Of a DNA stretch of 64,000 nucleotides, positions 44,862 to 54,039 are shown piece after piece (position 1 is the first letter of the stretch; each line of letters starts with the position of its first letter). Source of the DNA: Caulobacter sp. Root655 (GTDB taxonomy: Bacteria; Pseudomonadota; Alphaproteobacteria; Caulobacterales; Caulobacteraceae). The notes under the pieces are model-generated. The model was not told the origin of the DNA, did no database searches, and saw only the letters and a list, made by a program, of their open reading frames with translations. The DNA lies in NCBI RefSeq assembly GCF_001427665.1, contig NZ_LMHC01000012.1:311223-375222 (forward strand). The letters are read 5' to 3'. The position numbers and the translations under genes were made by a program.

Positions 44862-46151
<1,290 letters not shown>

Positions 46152-46258
46152 TCACGGGATGTTGCGCGTTCCAAGCTTCGGCGGCACTGGCGCCATGCCT
46201 TTGCATCCGCGATAGTGCGATGCGAAAAGGCGGAGACAACGCTGTCCTAGGGAACGAA

Positions 46259-46933
46259 ATGTCCGAGAACAACGAAAACGGCGAAACGCCATCGGCTCGT
46301 ACGCCGGGTGAAAAAAGCGCCGGCCAAAAGGTCGTCATCAAGAAATACGCCAACCGTCGCCTCTACAACACGGCCTCCAGTTCCTATGTCACCCTGGAAC
46401 ATCTGTCGGACATGGTGAAGGAGGGCGTGGACTTCGTGGTCTACGACGCCAAGACCAATGACGACATCACCCGTTCGGTGCTGACCCAGATCATCTTCGA
46501 AGAGGAAAATCGCGGCGGCGGCCAGAACCTGCTGCCGATCCAGTTCCTCCGCCAACTGATCGGTTTCTACGGCAATTCCATGCAGGCCTTCCTGCCCAGC
46601 TACCTGGAAATGTCGCTGGAGAGCTTCACCAAGCAGCAGGAGCGGATGCGCACCCAGTTCTCGGGCCTGACGCCTGGCCTGGGCGGCGCGACCAAGGGCA
46701 TGGTCGGCATGGGGGTCTACGAAGACCAGATCCGTCAGAACATGGCGCTGTTCGACCGGGCCATGAAGATGTTCTCGCCGTTCGCCTATGCGCGGCCCGA
46801 GGATGCGCCGGCCGCGGCTCCCGCCGAACCGGCCCCGCCCGCCCCCGCGCCCAGCGAGGACTCCCTGGCCGACCTCAAGCGCCAGCTGGAAGCCATGCAG
46901 GCGCAGATCGAGAAGCTGGCGACCAAGCCTTGA
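46259..46933 (+). CDS. phaR: Polyhydroxyalkanoate synthesis repressor PhaR
   Basis: DNA-binding regulator that senses free polyhydroxyalkanoate granules. The 224-residue protein has the PHB accumulation regulator domain: KKYANRRLYNTASSSYVTLEHLSDMVKEG at about 28-56, FVVYDAKTNDDITRSVLTQIIFEEE, and LPIQFLRQLIGFYGNSMQAFLPSYLEMSLE. The C-terminus is Pro/Ala-rich and ends in a short coiled coil (LADLKRQLEAMQAQIEKL). AGGGAACGA precedes the ATG at 46259. Divergent from phaA. Confidence 0.95.
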   Translation: MSENNENGETPSARTPGEKSAGQKVVIKKYANRRLYNTASSSYVTLEHLSDMVKEGVDFVVYDAKTNDDITRSVLTQIIFEEENRGGGQNLLPIQFLRQLIGFYGNSMQAFLPSYLEMSLESFTKQQERMRTQFSGLTPGLGGATKGMVGMGVYEDQIRQNMALFDRAMKMFSPFAYARPEDAPAAAPAEPAPPAPAPSEDSLADLKRQLEAMQAQIEKLATKP

Positions 46934-46937
46934 CGCC

Positions 46938-47042
46938 GTGCGTCCTTCGAGGCCCGCTACGCGGGCGCCTCAGGATGAGGAGCTTTGTTGCTGAATTCCT
47001 CATCCTGAGGTGCGAGGCGAAGCCGAGCCTCGAAGGACGCAC
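46938..47042. repeat. 105-base inverted repeat, family B copy 2
   Basis: Ends GTGCGTCC and GGACGCAC, with inner CTCAGGATGAGG and CCTCATCCTGAG arms and a GAATTC near the centre, as in the other three copies. It begins five bases after the phaR stop and could act in 3'-end processing. Confidence 0.92.
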
Positions 47043-47112
47043 ATCGGCCGCCACGATCCCTTAACCACGCCAACCCATCCGTTCTTAACGATCCGGGCGC
47101 TAATTCTTCACC

Positions 47113-47436
47113 ATGAATGGCCCGATCGATCCCATCCGGCGCGCCCAGGCGACCCGCCGCGCGCTGCCCGCGCCGCGCGAGACCGACCGCCCCGAGGCGG
47201 ACGATGAGGAGGTGACCTTCGTGCGCGACGAGGAGCCGGCTCCTCCACCGCCGCCCCGTCGCGGGGCGTTCGCGACCTTCGCCGCCCATATCATGGGTCA
47301 AAGCGGCCAGAAGCGCGGCCTGCGGGGTGGGCAGGAAGTGCTCGACGCGGCGCGTTCGACCTATCTCGGCACGGAATATTCCGGCCAGGCCGACCGCCGG
47401 CCCAAGGCGGGCCTGATCAAGAAGACCGAGATCTAG
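47113..47436 (+). CDS. Small hypothetical protein
   Basis: A 107-residue protein of unknown function. Residues 1-50 are charged and Pro-rich (RPEADDEEVTFVRDEEPAPPPPPRR), likely disordered. The second half (FATFAAHIMGQSGQKRGLRGGQEVLDAARSTYLGTEYSG) looks conserved-like and ends basic, RPKAGLIKKTEI. No signal or membrane segment. Ribosome site is weak, so the start at 47113 is uncertain. Its stop overlaps the convergent gene at 47433 by four bases. Confidence 0.65.
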   Translation: MNGPIDPIRRAQATRRALPAPRETDRPEADDEEVTFVRDEEPAPPPPPRRGAFATFAAHIMGQSGQKRGLRGGQEVLDAARSTYLGTEYSGQADRRPKAGLIKKTEI

Positions 47437-47765
47437 GATTTCAGGCGGGTCAGCTCGGCTTCCAGAGCGGCGACCCGCGTCTCCAGATCCGCCACCTTCC
47501 GATCCAGCGACACGCTCTCTTCCGGTGGCGGAACCAGCGCGGCCGCGTGCGCCCCGACGCCGGCCCGGCGGGCGGCCTCGGCCAGGGAAACCCCCAGAAG
47601 CTCGGCGAAAGCGGCCACTTGCGCCGCCGTCAGCTCACGCTGGTCCTTGAAGGCCAGGGCCAGTTCGTCCGAGGTCATGCCGGCCACGGCGGCCAGCACC
47701 GCCCGCGTCAGGCCGCGCTCGGCCAGCCGCGCGTCGTACCAAGCCTGATCGAAGAACAGCGCCAT
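47433..47765 (-). CDS. Small XRE-like/coiled-coil hypothetical protein
   Basis: A 110-residue protein. The N-terminal part resembles a helix-turn-helix of the XRE type (YDARLAERGLTRAVLAAVAGMTSDELALAFKDQRELTAAQVAAFAELLGVSLAEAARRAGV), and the C-terminus is a heptad coiled coil (VADLETRVAALEAELTRLKS) likely to dimerise. A regulatory role is possible but unproven. It converges on and overlaps the neighbouring hypothetical gene by four bases. Confidence 0.7.
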   Translation of the reverse strand: MALFFDQAWYDARLAERGLTRAVLAAVAGMTSDELALAFKDQRELTAAQVAAFAELLGVSLAEAARRAGVGAHAAALVPPPEESVSLDRKVADLETRVAALEAELTRLKS

Positions 47766-47843
47766 GGACGAACGCTAACCCGGCCGGCCCGGTTGGCGCC
47801 AGTCTTGCTTGATCGGAGGTGAGTTCCGCCCACGAGACCCACC

Positions 47844-47915
47844 ATGCTGCTCAGCGCCGTCACCCGCTTCTTCGACATCGCCGTCGTGACGCTGATCTTC
47901 ACGGCGCTGACCTAG
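47844..47915 (+). CDS. Possible 23-residue hydrophobic peptide
   Basis: An ATG-to-TAG frame encodes MLLSAVTRFFDIAVVTLIFT and three more residues, a single hydrophobic helix. GGAGGT lies upstream but 23 bases away, too far for a normal start. It sits alone in the 47766-47917 gap. I list it as a possible small membrane peptide only. Confidence 0.2.
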   Translation: MLLSAVTRFFDIAVVTLIFTALT

Positions 47916-47917
47916 CT

Positions 47918-48118
47918 TCAGAGCCATTCTTCCTGAACGAGTTCACCGCTCTCTCGCAGGAACACCTCGAAGCCATCCGCCTCCGGCGCTCGCGATCCAA
48001 GCATCGCGCGCCCGGCGACGATCGCCAGCCATAACTCTTGCTCGTCCGGGAGCACCGGCCCGACAAGCGGAAACCTCTCCGAGCCATGGCCCAGCTTGAC
48101 GAAGCGAATGCCGAACAT
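47918..48118 (-). CDS. Small hypothetical protein coupled to thiolase
   Basis: A 66-residue protein (MFGIRFVKLGHGSERFP at the start) starting three bases past the thiolase stop on the same strand. GGAGG occurs at the end of the thiolase gene, 12 bases before the ATG. Composition is balanced and unlike an antisense artefact (LWLAIVAGRAMLGSRAPEADGFEVFLRESGELVQEEWL). No family recognised. Probably translated as a coupled cistron. Confidence 0.6.
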   Translation of the reverse strand: MFGIRFVKLGHGSERFPLVGPVLPDEQELWLAIVAGRAMLGSRAPEADGFEVFLRESGELVQEEWL

Positions 48119-48121
48119 GGC

Positions 48122-49393
48122 CTAACCCGCCTCCAGCAACATCATCGTCCCCTGCCCGCCGTCGGCGCAGATGCTGACGATGGCCTTCTCGCCCTTGCCG
48201 CGCGTGGCCAGTTCCTTGACCGCCTGGCTGAGGATTCGCGCGCCGGTCGCCCCGAACGGATGGCCGACCGCCAGGCTGCCGCCGGTGGGGTTCATCCGGT
48301 CGCGCGGGAACGGGCCCAGGTCCGCGTCCACCCCGGCCTTGGTCCTGCGGAACCTCTCATCCTCCCAGGCGGCGATGTGCGACAGCACCTGGGCGGCGAA
48401 GGCCTCGTGAATCTCCCACAGGCCCACGTCCGCGTATTTCAGCCCGTTGCGGGCCAGCAGGCGCGGCACGCCGTAGGCCGGGGCCATCAGCAGACCCTCG
48501 TGGCGCAGGTCGATCGAGGTGACCTCATAGTCGACCACCTTCACCCGGGGCGTCCTGGCCGGCAGGCGCGCCAGGCCGGCCTTGGACGCCACCCAGATCG
48601 CCGCCGCCCCGTCGGTCAGGGGCGAGGAATTGCCGGCCGTCAGCGTGCCCTGGCCGCTGGTCCTGTCGAAGGCCGGGCCCAGCTTGGCCAGCTTCTCCAG
48701 CGTCGAGTCCTTGCGCGGGATTGTATCGTGCTTGAGATCGCCGATCGGGATGACCAGGTCGTCGAAGAACCCGGCCTCCCAGGCGGCTACCGCGTGCTGG
48801 TGGCTCTCGAAGGCGATCTGGTCCTGGTCGGCACGGGCCAGCTTCCATTCCTTGGCGGTGATCTCGGTGTGCTCGCCCATCGACAGGCCGGTGGTGCGGT
48901 TGGCGACCTTGGGGATCCACAGCTTGAGGTCGCCGGCTTTCAGCTTGGCCAGGTGCGCCAGCTTCTGGCCGGCGGTCTTGGCGGCCTGGAAGCCTTTCAG
49001 CCAGTCGGAGAAGGCGATGCTCATCCCGACCTGGACCTTGCTCATGCTCTCGACCCCGCCCACTAGGGCCAGGTCGCGCCCGCGCCCGTCGATCATGCCG
49101 TGGGCCTCGATGACGCCGATCATGCTGGTCGAGCAGGCCATGATCGTCGAGAAGGCCGGGATGGTCGGGTCGGCCCCGGCGTCCAGCAGCACCTCGCGGG
49201 CGATGTTGCTCCAGGTCAGGTTGGGGATCACCGTGCCCCAGATCGCGAAGTCGGGGCGGGCCCCTTGCGCCAGCATCGCCTGGACTACCGGGACCGACAG
49301 CGCGATGGCGTCATAGGCCTTCAGCGGCCCGTCGACCTTGGCGAAGGGGGTGCGAAGGCCGGCCGCCAGCCAGATGTCGGGTTTGGACGCCAT
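48122..49393 (-). CDS. Acetyl-CoA C-acyltransferase (FadI/FadA-type thiolase)
   Basis: A 423-residue thiolase acting in fatty-acid beta-oxidation or a related acyl-CoA pathway. The active-site Cys lies in FSTIMACSTSMIGV (about 90), His in GGSLAVGHPFGATGARIL (about 378), and the second Cys in SICADGGQGTMMLLE at the C-terminus. EIHEAFAAQ replaces the NEAFA motif, as in FadI-type and trifunctional-beta enzymes. Longer than PhaA and clearly a different subfamily. No partner FadJ-like gene is adjacent, so the exact pathway is open. Confidence 0.92.
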   Translation of the reverse strand: MASKPDIWLAAGLRTPFAKVDGPLKAYDAIALSVPVVQAMLAQGARPDFAIWGTVIPNLTWSNIAREVLLDAGADPTIPAFSTIMACSTSMIGVIEAHGMIDGRGRDLALVGGVESMSKVQVGMSIAFSDWLKGFQAAKTAGQKLAHLAKLKAGDLKLWIPKVANRTTGLSMGEHTEITAKEWKLARADQDQIAFESHQHAVAAWEAGFFDDLVIPIGDLKHDTIPRKDSTLEKLAKLGPAFDRTSGQGTLTAGNSSPLTDGAAAIWVASKAGLARLPARTPRVKVVDYEVTSIDLRHEGLLMAPAYGVPRLLARNGLKYADVGLWEIHEAFAAQVLSHIAAWEDERFRRTKAGVDADLGPFPRDRMNPTGGSLAVGHPFGATGARILSQAVKELATRGKGEKAIVSICADGGQGTMMLLEAG

Positions 49394-49473
49394 GGTCGTG
49401 ATCCTTCGGGAAACCTACGATGTCAGCATCGCCAGGCTTCGCCGCAAGGTCTTGTCGAAATTGGCGGTAACTG

Positions 49474-49498
49474 AGGACACGCCCAAGGGCATGTCCCC
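49474..49498. repeat. Hairpin related to family A repeats
   Basis: GAGGACACGCCC faces GGGCATGTCCCC across two bases, an imperfect palindrome with the same GGACA/TGTCC ends as the 26-base family A elements. It lies between the small membrane protein and the thiolase gene. Confidence 0.6.
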
Positions 49499-49507
49499 GG
49501 CCGCAAG

Positions 49508-49933
49508 TTAGTGCGCGTCGCCGAAGTCGACGTCGCGGCGGGCCGAGACGATGGTGACGATGAAGCCGGCCAGCACGTCCAGCAGCACCATCACCGTCAG
49601 CAGGAAGAACACCGAGGTCCCGAAGGCCGGGGCCAGCAGGAACTCGACCAGGCAGACGATGAACAGGATCATCGACAGCGAATGGTTGATGATCGCGATC
49701 TTGCGGCTGGTCGTCGACTTCAGGAGCTCGACGAACAGCACCACCAGGGACGCGGCCAGCAGCAGGTCGCCCAGGCTGACCACCCAGTCGGCCTTGGAGG
49801 TCATGTGGATGGTGAACAGCTGCTCGGCCAGCCGGTACTGGGCGGCGTTCGAGGCGAACCCGCCCGCGAAGGTCAGGACGATCAGGTTGTAGACCAGCAC
49901 CGGCAGGGCCAGCAGCGGAAACGCGGCGAACAT
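49508..49933 (-). CDS. Four-helix membrane protein of unknown function
   Basis: A 141-residue protein with four predicted membrane helices (about 4-26, 52-69, 83-103 and 107-129). The order and the mix of short charged loops (TTSRKIAIINHS) suggest a small inner-membrane protein. No enzyme motif. Single gene with repeats on both sides. Start at 49933 is the only ATG near the first helix. Confidence 0.8.
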   Translation of the reverse strand: MFAAFPLLALPVLVYNLIVLTFAGGFASNAAQYRLAEQLFTIHMTSKADWVVSLGDLLLAASLVVLFVELLKSTTSRKIAIINHSLSMILFIVCLVEFLLAPAFGTSVFFLLTVMVLLDVLAGFIVTIVSARRDVDFGDAH

Positions 49934-50032
49934 GGCTTTGGTTCTTCCCCCAGGATGGCGCGACCTCAGGGTTAACCGGTTTCGCGGGTTGGGAGAAGCC
50001 GCGACCGCCTGGAAAGCAAGCGGGTGACGTCC

Positions 50033-50140
50033 TGCGTCCTTCGAGGCCCGCTGCGCGGGGCGCCTCAGGATGAGGAATTCAGTAGCAATCCAGGGCCCTC
50101 ATCCTGAGGTGCGTAGCGAAGCGAAGCCTCGAAGGACGCA
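50033..50140. repeat. 108-base inverted repeat, family B copy 3
   Basis: Ends TGCGTCCTTCGAGG and complement; inner CTCAGGATGAGGAATTC and CCTCATCCTGAG. It lies just past the 3' end of the GT2 gene at 50146. Confidence 0.92.
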
Positions 50141-50145
50141 AGGCC

Positions 50146-50883
50146 CTAAGCCTCGTCCACGCCCTGCGGGTTGCGCAGCCGGGTCTGCAGCCACATCACG
50201 CCCAGCAGGTCCGACACCGAGGCCCTGAGCCGGCCGAAGTTGGTGTATTTCGACACCCCGCTCTCGCGGTGGCGATGGTTCACCGGCTGGAAGTCGACCC
50301 TATAGCCTTCGCGCAGCATCAGGGCCGGAATGTAGCGGTGGATGTGATCGAAATAGGGCAGGCGCAGGAAGGCCTCGCGGCGGAAGGCCTTGAGCCCGCA
50401 GCCGGTGTCGTTGGCCGTGTCCTTCAGCAGCCGCTTGCGCACGCCGTTGCCGAACTTCGAAGCCAGGCGCTTGGCCGAGCTGTCCTGGCGCTTGACGCGC
50501 TCGCCGCCGACCAGGGCCAGGTCCTGTGGCGCGGCCTTCAGGGCCCGGGCCAGGCGGGGGGCGTCGGCGGGATCGTTCTGGCCGTCGCCGTCCAGGGTGA
50601 CGACGATCGGCGCGCGGGCCGCCAGCACGCCGCTGCGCACAGCCCGGCTCTGGCCGGAGTTCTTGCGATGCGACAGCACCCGCAGTTGCGGAATCTCGGC
50701 CTTCAGCGCCACCAGCAGGGCCTTGGTGTCGTCGCGGCTGGCGTCGTCGATGAAGATGATCTCGTGGTTCTCGCCGGCGAAGGCCGCCGCGATCTCGCGG
50801 GCCAGGGCCGGCGCCGCGCCGCCCTCGTCGAAGACGGGAACGACGATGGAAAAATCGGGGGCGGCGGCGGTGGGGGCGGTCAT
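50146..50883 (-). CDS. GT2 glycosyltransferase, dolichol-phosphate-mannose-synthase type
   Basis: A 245-residue cytoplasmic enzyme that likely transfers a sugar to a polyprenyl phosphate. GT-A motifs: FSIVVPVFDEGGAAPALAREI near the start, IFIDDASRDDT (nucleotide-binding Asp), GVLAARAPIVVTLDGDGQNDPADAPRL (DxD-like DGDGQ), and NDTGCGLKAFRRE. No membrane helices, unlike undecaprenyl-anchored forms. It is divergent from the GT39-type gene at 50939 across 55 bases; such pairs commonly make and use a lipid-linked sugar donor. Confidence 0.92.
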   Translation of the reverse strand: MTAPTAAAPDFSIVVPVFDEGGAAPALAREIAAAFAGENHEIIFIDDASRDDTKALLVALKAEIPQLRVLSHRKNSGQSRAVRSGVLAARAPIVVTLDGDGQNDPADAPRLARALKAAPQDLALVGGERVKRQDSSAKRLASKFGNGVRKRLLKDTANDTGCGLKAFRREAFLRLPYFDHIHRYIPALMLREGYRVDFQPVNHRHRESGVSKYTNFGRLRASVSDLLGVMWLQTRLRNPQGVDEA

Positions 50884-50938
50884 CGCCCTCTAATACCGCA
50901 AAAGTCGCCAGGATAAAGGATCGTGGTATTCCATCCTC

Positions 50939-52666
50939 ATGACGCTCGAATCTCGCCTGGATGACTGGAGCCGCGGCTGGCGCGGTCCGTTGATGGCCGC
51001 CTTGGTGGCGCTGATCGCCGGCCTGCCCGGCGTCTTCGCCATGCCGCCGCTGGACCGCGACGAATCGCGTTTCGCCCAGGCCACCGCCCAGATGCTGGAA
51101 ACCGACGACCTGGTGGTCATCAAGTTCCAGGACCAGCCGCGCTTCAAGAAGCCGGTCGGCATCCACTGGCTGCAGGCCGCCAGCGTCACCGCCTTCTCGG
51201 CGCCCGAGGACCGGGGCATCTGGGCCTATCGCATCCCCTCCCTGCTGGGCGCCATGCTGGCGGCGGCGGCCTGCGCCTGGGGCGCGGCGGCGCTGCTGGG
51301 CCCAAAGACCGGCCTGCTGTCGGGGGCGATCCTGGGCGCGACCATCCTGCTGTCGACCGAGGCCTTCATCGCCAAGACCGATGCGGCGCTGTGCGGCTTC
51401 ACCACCCTGGCCATGGCCGCCGTGGCGCGGATCTACGCCGCGCACCTTGCCGGCGAGAAGGTTCATCGTTGGACCAAGGTGGCCTTCTGGATCGGCCTGG
51501 CCATGAGCGTGCTGATCAAGGGGCCGGTCGGGCTGATGGTCGTGGTGCTGAGCATCGCGGCGCTGTGGCTCTGGGACCGCAAGGCGCCCTGGCTCAAGGA
51601 CCTGGGCTGGGGCTGGGGCCTGATCCTGCTGGCGGGCATCGTCCTGCCATGGGCGACGATGATCACCGTGGCCACCGACGGCGCCTTCTGGTCCACCGCC
51701 GTGACCGGCGACCTGGCCCCCAAGCTGGCCGGCGGCCAGGAAAGCCACGGCGCGCCGTTCGGCGCTTACGCCCTCTTCGCCTTCCTGCTGGTGTTCCCCG
51801 CCACCCTGCTGCTGCCGTCCGGGCTGGTGCTGGGCTGGACGGGCCGCAAGGAGGCCGGCGTGCGGTTCGCCCTGTGCTGGCTGATCCCGACCTGGCTGGT
51901 GTTCGAACTGCTGCCGACCAAGCTGGTCCACTACACCCTGCCCGCCGTCCCGGCCCTGGCCATGCTGATGGCCGCCACGCTGCGAGCCCCGCTAGGCCGG
52001 ATTTCACGCGGCGTCGGCGCCGCCCTGAGCGTCGTGGCCGGCCTGCTGTTCGCGGCCGTGGCGATCTATCTGCACGTCGAGTACGGCGACCCGTCCGACA
52101 TTCCGTGGACGGCGATCACCGCCCTGCTGTTCCTGGCCGCCGGGGTGGTCGGCGCGGTGCTGCTGATGCGCAAGACCGCCGCCATCGCCCTGGTCACGGC
52201 CGGGGCTGTCGGCATCCTGGCCCACGCCACCCTGGTCGGCGTGCTCGTGCCGAGGCTGGAGCCACTGCTGCTGTCGCCGCGCCTGGAGACGGCGCTGGAA
52301 CAGGCCGACCTGGCGCCCCGGGCCGGCGCGGCCGGGCCCGTGGCCGTCACCGGCTATTCCGAGCCCAGCATGATCTTCCTGCTGGGCACCACCACCCAGC
52401 TGACCGACCCGGCCGGCGCTGCCAAGGCGGTGGCGGAGGGCCGTCCGGCCGTGGTCGAGGGGCGCCAGGAGCAGGCCTTCCGCGCCGCCCTCGCGGCCCT
52501 GGGCCAGGCCGCCCGTCCGGCCGGGGTGGTCGAGGGCTTCGACTATTCCGACGGCGACAAGGAGCGCCTGACGCTCTATCGCGGCGCGCCCGCCAAGCCG
52601 GACGCGGACGACGAGGCCGACGCCGACGCCGACGCCGAAGACACTCCAGATCAAGTCGTGCGATGA
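50939..52666 (+). CDS. GT39 family membrane glycosyltransferase (ArnT-like)
   Basis: A 575-residue inner-membrane protein with about 11 helices in the first 430 residues, then a periplasmic domain. The first loop carries PPLDRDESRFAQATAQMLETDDLVVIKFQDQPRFKKPVGIHWLQA, the acidic DRDE motif of the family for the lipid-linked donor. It likely moves a sugar from polyprenyl phosphate to lipid A, a glycan or protein. The C-terminus is an Asp/Ala run (DADDEADADADAED) followed by seven residues encoded by the left arm of a terminator hairpin; the stop lies in its loop. Confidence 0.9.
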   Translation: MTLESRLDDWSRGWRGPLMAALVALIAGLPGVFAMPPLDRDESRFAQATAQMLETDDLVVIKFQDQPRFKKPVGIHWLQAASVTAFSAPEDRGIWAYRIPSLLGAMLAAAACAWGAAALLGPKTGLLSGAILGATILLSTEAFIAKTDAALCGFTTLAMAAVARIYAAHLAGEKVHRWTKVAFWIGLAMSVLIKGPVGLMVVVLSIAALWLWDRKAPWLKDLGWGWGLILLAGIVLPWATMITVATDGAFWSTAVTGDLAPKLAGGQESHGAPFGAYALFAFLLVFPATLLLPSGLVLGWTGRKEAGVRFALCWLIPTWLVFELLPTKLVHYTLPAVPALAMLMAATLRAPLGRISRGVGAALSVVAGLLFAAVAIYLHVEYGDPSDIPWTAITALLFLAAGVVGAVLLMRKTAAIALVTAGAVGILAHATLVGVLVPRLEPLLLSPRLETALEQADLAPRAGAAGPVAVTGYSEPSMIFLLGTTTQLTDPAGAAKAVAEGRPAVVEGRQEQAFRAALAALGQAARPAGVVEGFDYSDGDKERLTLYRGAPAKPDADDEADADADAEDTPDQVVR

Positions 52667-52700
52667 AGGAACCGCACGACTTGATCTGGATTTTTGTTTT
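52645..52700 (+). terminator. Intrinsic terminator overlapping the 3' end of the GT39 gene
   Basis: An 18-base perfect stem (TCCAGATCAAGTCGTGCG and complement, 10-base loop) is followed by TTTTTGTTTT. The left arm is coding, and the TGA stop at 52664-52666 sits in the loop. This is the clearest intrinsic terminator in the window. Confidence 0.92.
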
Positions 52701-52701
52701 C

Positions 52702-52746
52702 GCATCGTTTTAGCGGAAAGCCGGTCTCCACTTTTCCGCACGATGC
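52702..52746. repeat. Short imperfect inverted repeat after the terminator
   Basis: GCATCGT at 52702 is matched by ACGATGC at 52740, with GCGGAAA and TTTTCCGC inside. The sequence containing CCGG and TCCACTTTTCCGC resembles a short intergenic repeat common in alphaproteobacteria. It lies in the leader of the next gene. Confidence 0.5.
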
Positions 52747-52764
52747 TTTAGCCGAGAACCGCCC

Positions 52765-53664
52765 ATGAGCCGCTTCATCCAGATCGTCGAGGTCGGCCCG
52801 CGCGACGGGCTGCAGAACGAGACGCTGTCGCTGCCGGTCGCGGACAGGCTGGCCTTGATCCGCCGGCTCGAGGCCGCCGGCGCCAGGCGGATCGAGACCG
52901 TGTCCTTCGTCAACCCCAACCGCGTGCCGCAGATGGCCGGGGCCGAAGAGATCATGGCCGCGCTCGAGCCCGACCTGGATCATTCGCGGATCGGCCTGGT
53001 GCTGAACCTGCGCGGCTGGGAGCGCTGCGTGGCGGCCGGCTGCGACGAGGCCAATGTGGTGGTCTGCGCCACCGACGGCTTCGGCCTCGCCAACCAGGGC
53101 GCGACCGCTGCCCAGCAGGTCGACACCCTGGCCGCCATCGTCGAGCGCCAAGCGGTCGAGGGCGGCCCGCCGATCACCATGACCCTGTCGGTGGCCTTCG
53201 GCTGTCCGTTCGACGGCGAGGTTTCGGAAGACCAGGTCGTGGCCATCGTCCGCGAGGCCGCCGCCCTGGGCGTGCCCGAGATCGCCATCGCCGACACCAT
53301 CGGCGTCGCCGATCCGTGGACCGTCCGCCAGCGGATCGAGGCGGTGCGCGCCGCCGCCCCCGACGCCCGCCTGCGCATGCATTTCCACGACACCCGCAAC
53401 ACCGGCCTGGCCAACGCCTTCGCCAGCGTCGAGGCCGGGATCGACGTGCTGGACGCCTCGGTCGGCGGCCTGGGCGGCTGCCCGTTCGCGCCCAACGCCA
53501 CCGGCAACATCGGCACCGAGGACCTGGTCTACATGCTGGAGCGGGCCGGTTTCGACACCGGCTACGACCTGGCGGCCCTGATCGAGATCGGCCGCGACAT
53601 CAGCGAGAAACTGGGCAAGGCGCCGGCGTCCTCGCTGGCGCGAGCGGGCGGGTTTCCGGCCTGA
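52765..53664 (+). CDS. mvaB: Hydroxymethylglutaryl-CoA lyase-like enzyme
   Basis: Cleaves 3-hydroxy-3-methylglutaryl-CoA to acetoacetate and acetyl-CoA in leucine breakdown, or a related 3-hydroxyacyl-CoA. 299 residues, usual length. The DRE-TIM motifs are clear: VEVGPRDGLQNE near residue 8, TVSFVNPNRVPQMA, IADTIGVADPWTV, MHFHDTRNTGLAN (metal-binding HxH) and the HMG-CoA lyase signature SVGGLGGCPFAPNATGNIGTEDLVYML with active Cys. No leucine catabolism genes adjoin, so the exact acyl-CoA is not settled. Confidence 0.9.
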   Translation: MSRFIQIVEVGPRDGLQNETLSLPVADRLALIRRLEAAGARRIETVSFVNPNRVPQMAGAEEIMAALEPDLDHSRIGLVLNLRGWERCVAAGCDEANVVVCATDGFGLANQGATAAQQVDTLAAIVERQAVEGGPPITMTLSVAFGCPFDGEVSEDQVVAIVREAAALGVPEIAIADTIGVADPWTVRQRIEAVRAAAPDARLRMHFHDTRNTGLANAFASVEAGIDVLDASVGGLGGCPFAPNATGNIGTEDLVYMLERAGFDTGYDLAALIEIGRDISEKLGKAPASSLARAGGFPA

Positions 53665-53991
53665 TCAGATCCAGTCCCGGGTCTCGTCCAACGCCTTGAT
53701 CACCGCGGGCGACCGTCGATGCCGGCCGCGCAAGGCCTGCTCGTCCCTCTCCAGCGCCGAACACCGCAGGCCCGCGAGGGCTCGGCGGATTTCTCGCGCC
53801 CGGGTTCTATCCTCCGCGCCCTCTCCGGCCCAATGGGCGCATCCCATTCGGCGGTCGATGAAGGCCTTTACCTCGGCCGGAACGGGCAGGGCGTTGACCT
53901 CCGCGAAATTGCTCACGCGGGCGTTCTGAGCGGCCGTGCAACCTGTGAGCGCCATGAAAAACAACAGGACCGGAAGCCGCTTTTTCGACAA
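53665..53991 (-). CDS. Small lipoprotein of unknown function
   Basis: A 108-residue predicted lipoprotein. The signal peptide MSKKRLPVLLFFMALTGC ends in the lipobox LTGC at residue 18. The mature part contains VPAEVKAFIDRRMGCAHWAGEGAEDRTRAREIRRALAGLRCSAL, with two Cys that could pair. No family assigned. Its stop abuts the convergent mvaB gene (no gap). Confidence 0.78.
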   Translation of the reverse strand: MSKKRLPVLLFFMALTGCTAAQNARVSNFAEVNALPVPAEVKAFIDRRMGCAHWAGEGAEDRTRAREIRRALAGLRCSALERDEQALRGRHRRSPAVIKALDETRDWI

Positions 53992-54039
53992 TGGACGGTC
54001 CTTCGTGGAAGGCGATTGGTGCGCGGGTCTATCGACCCC

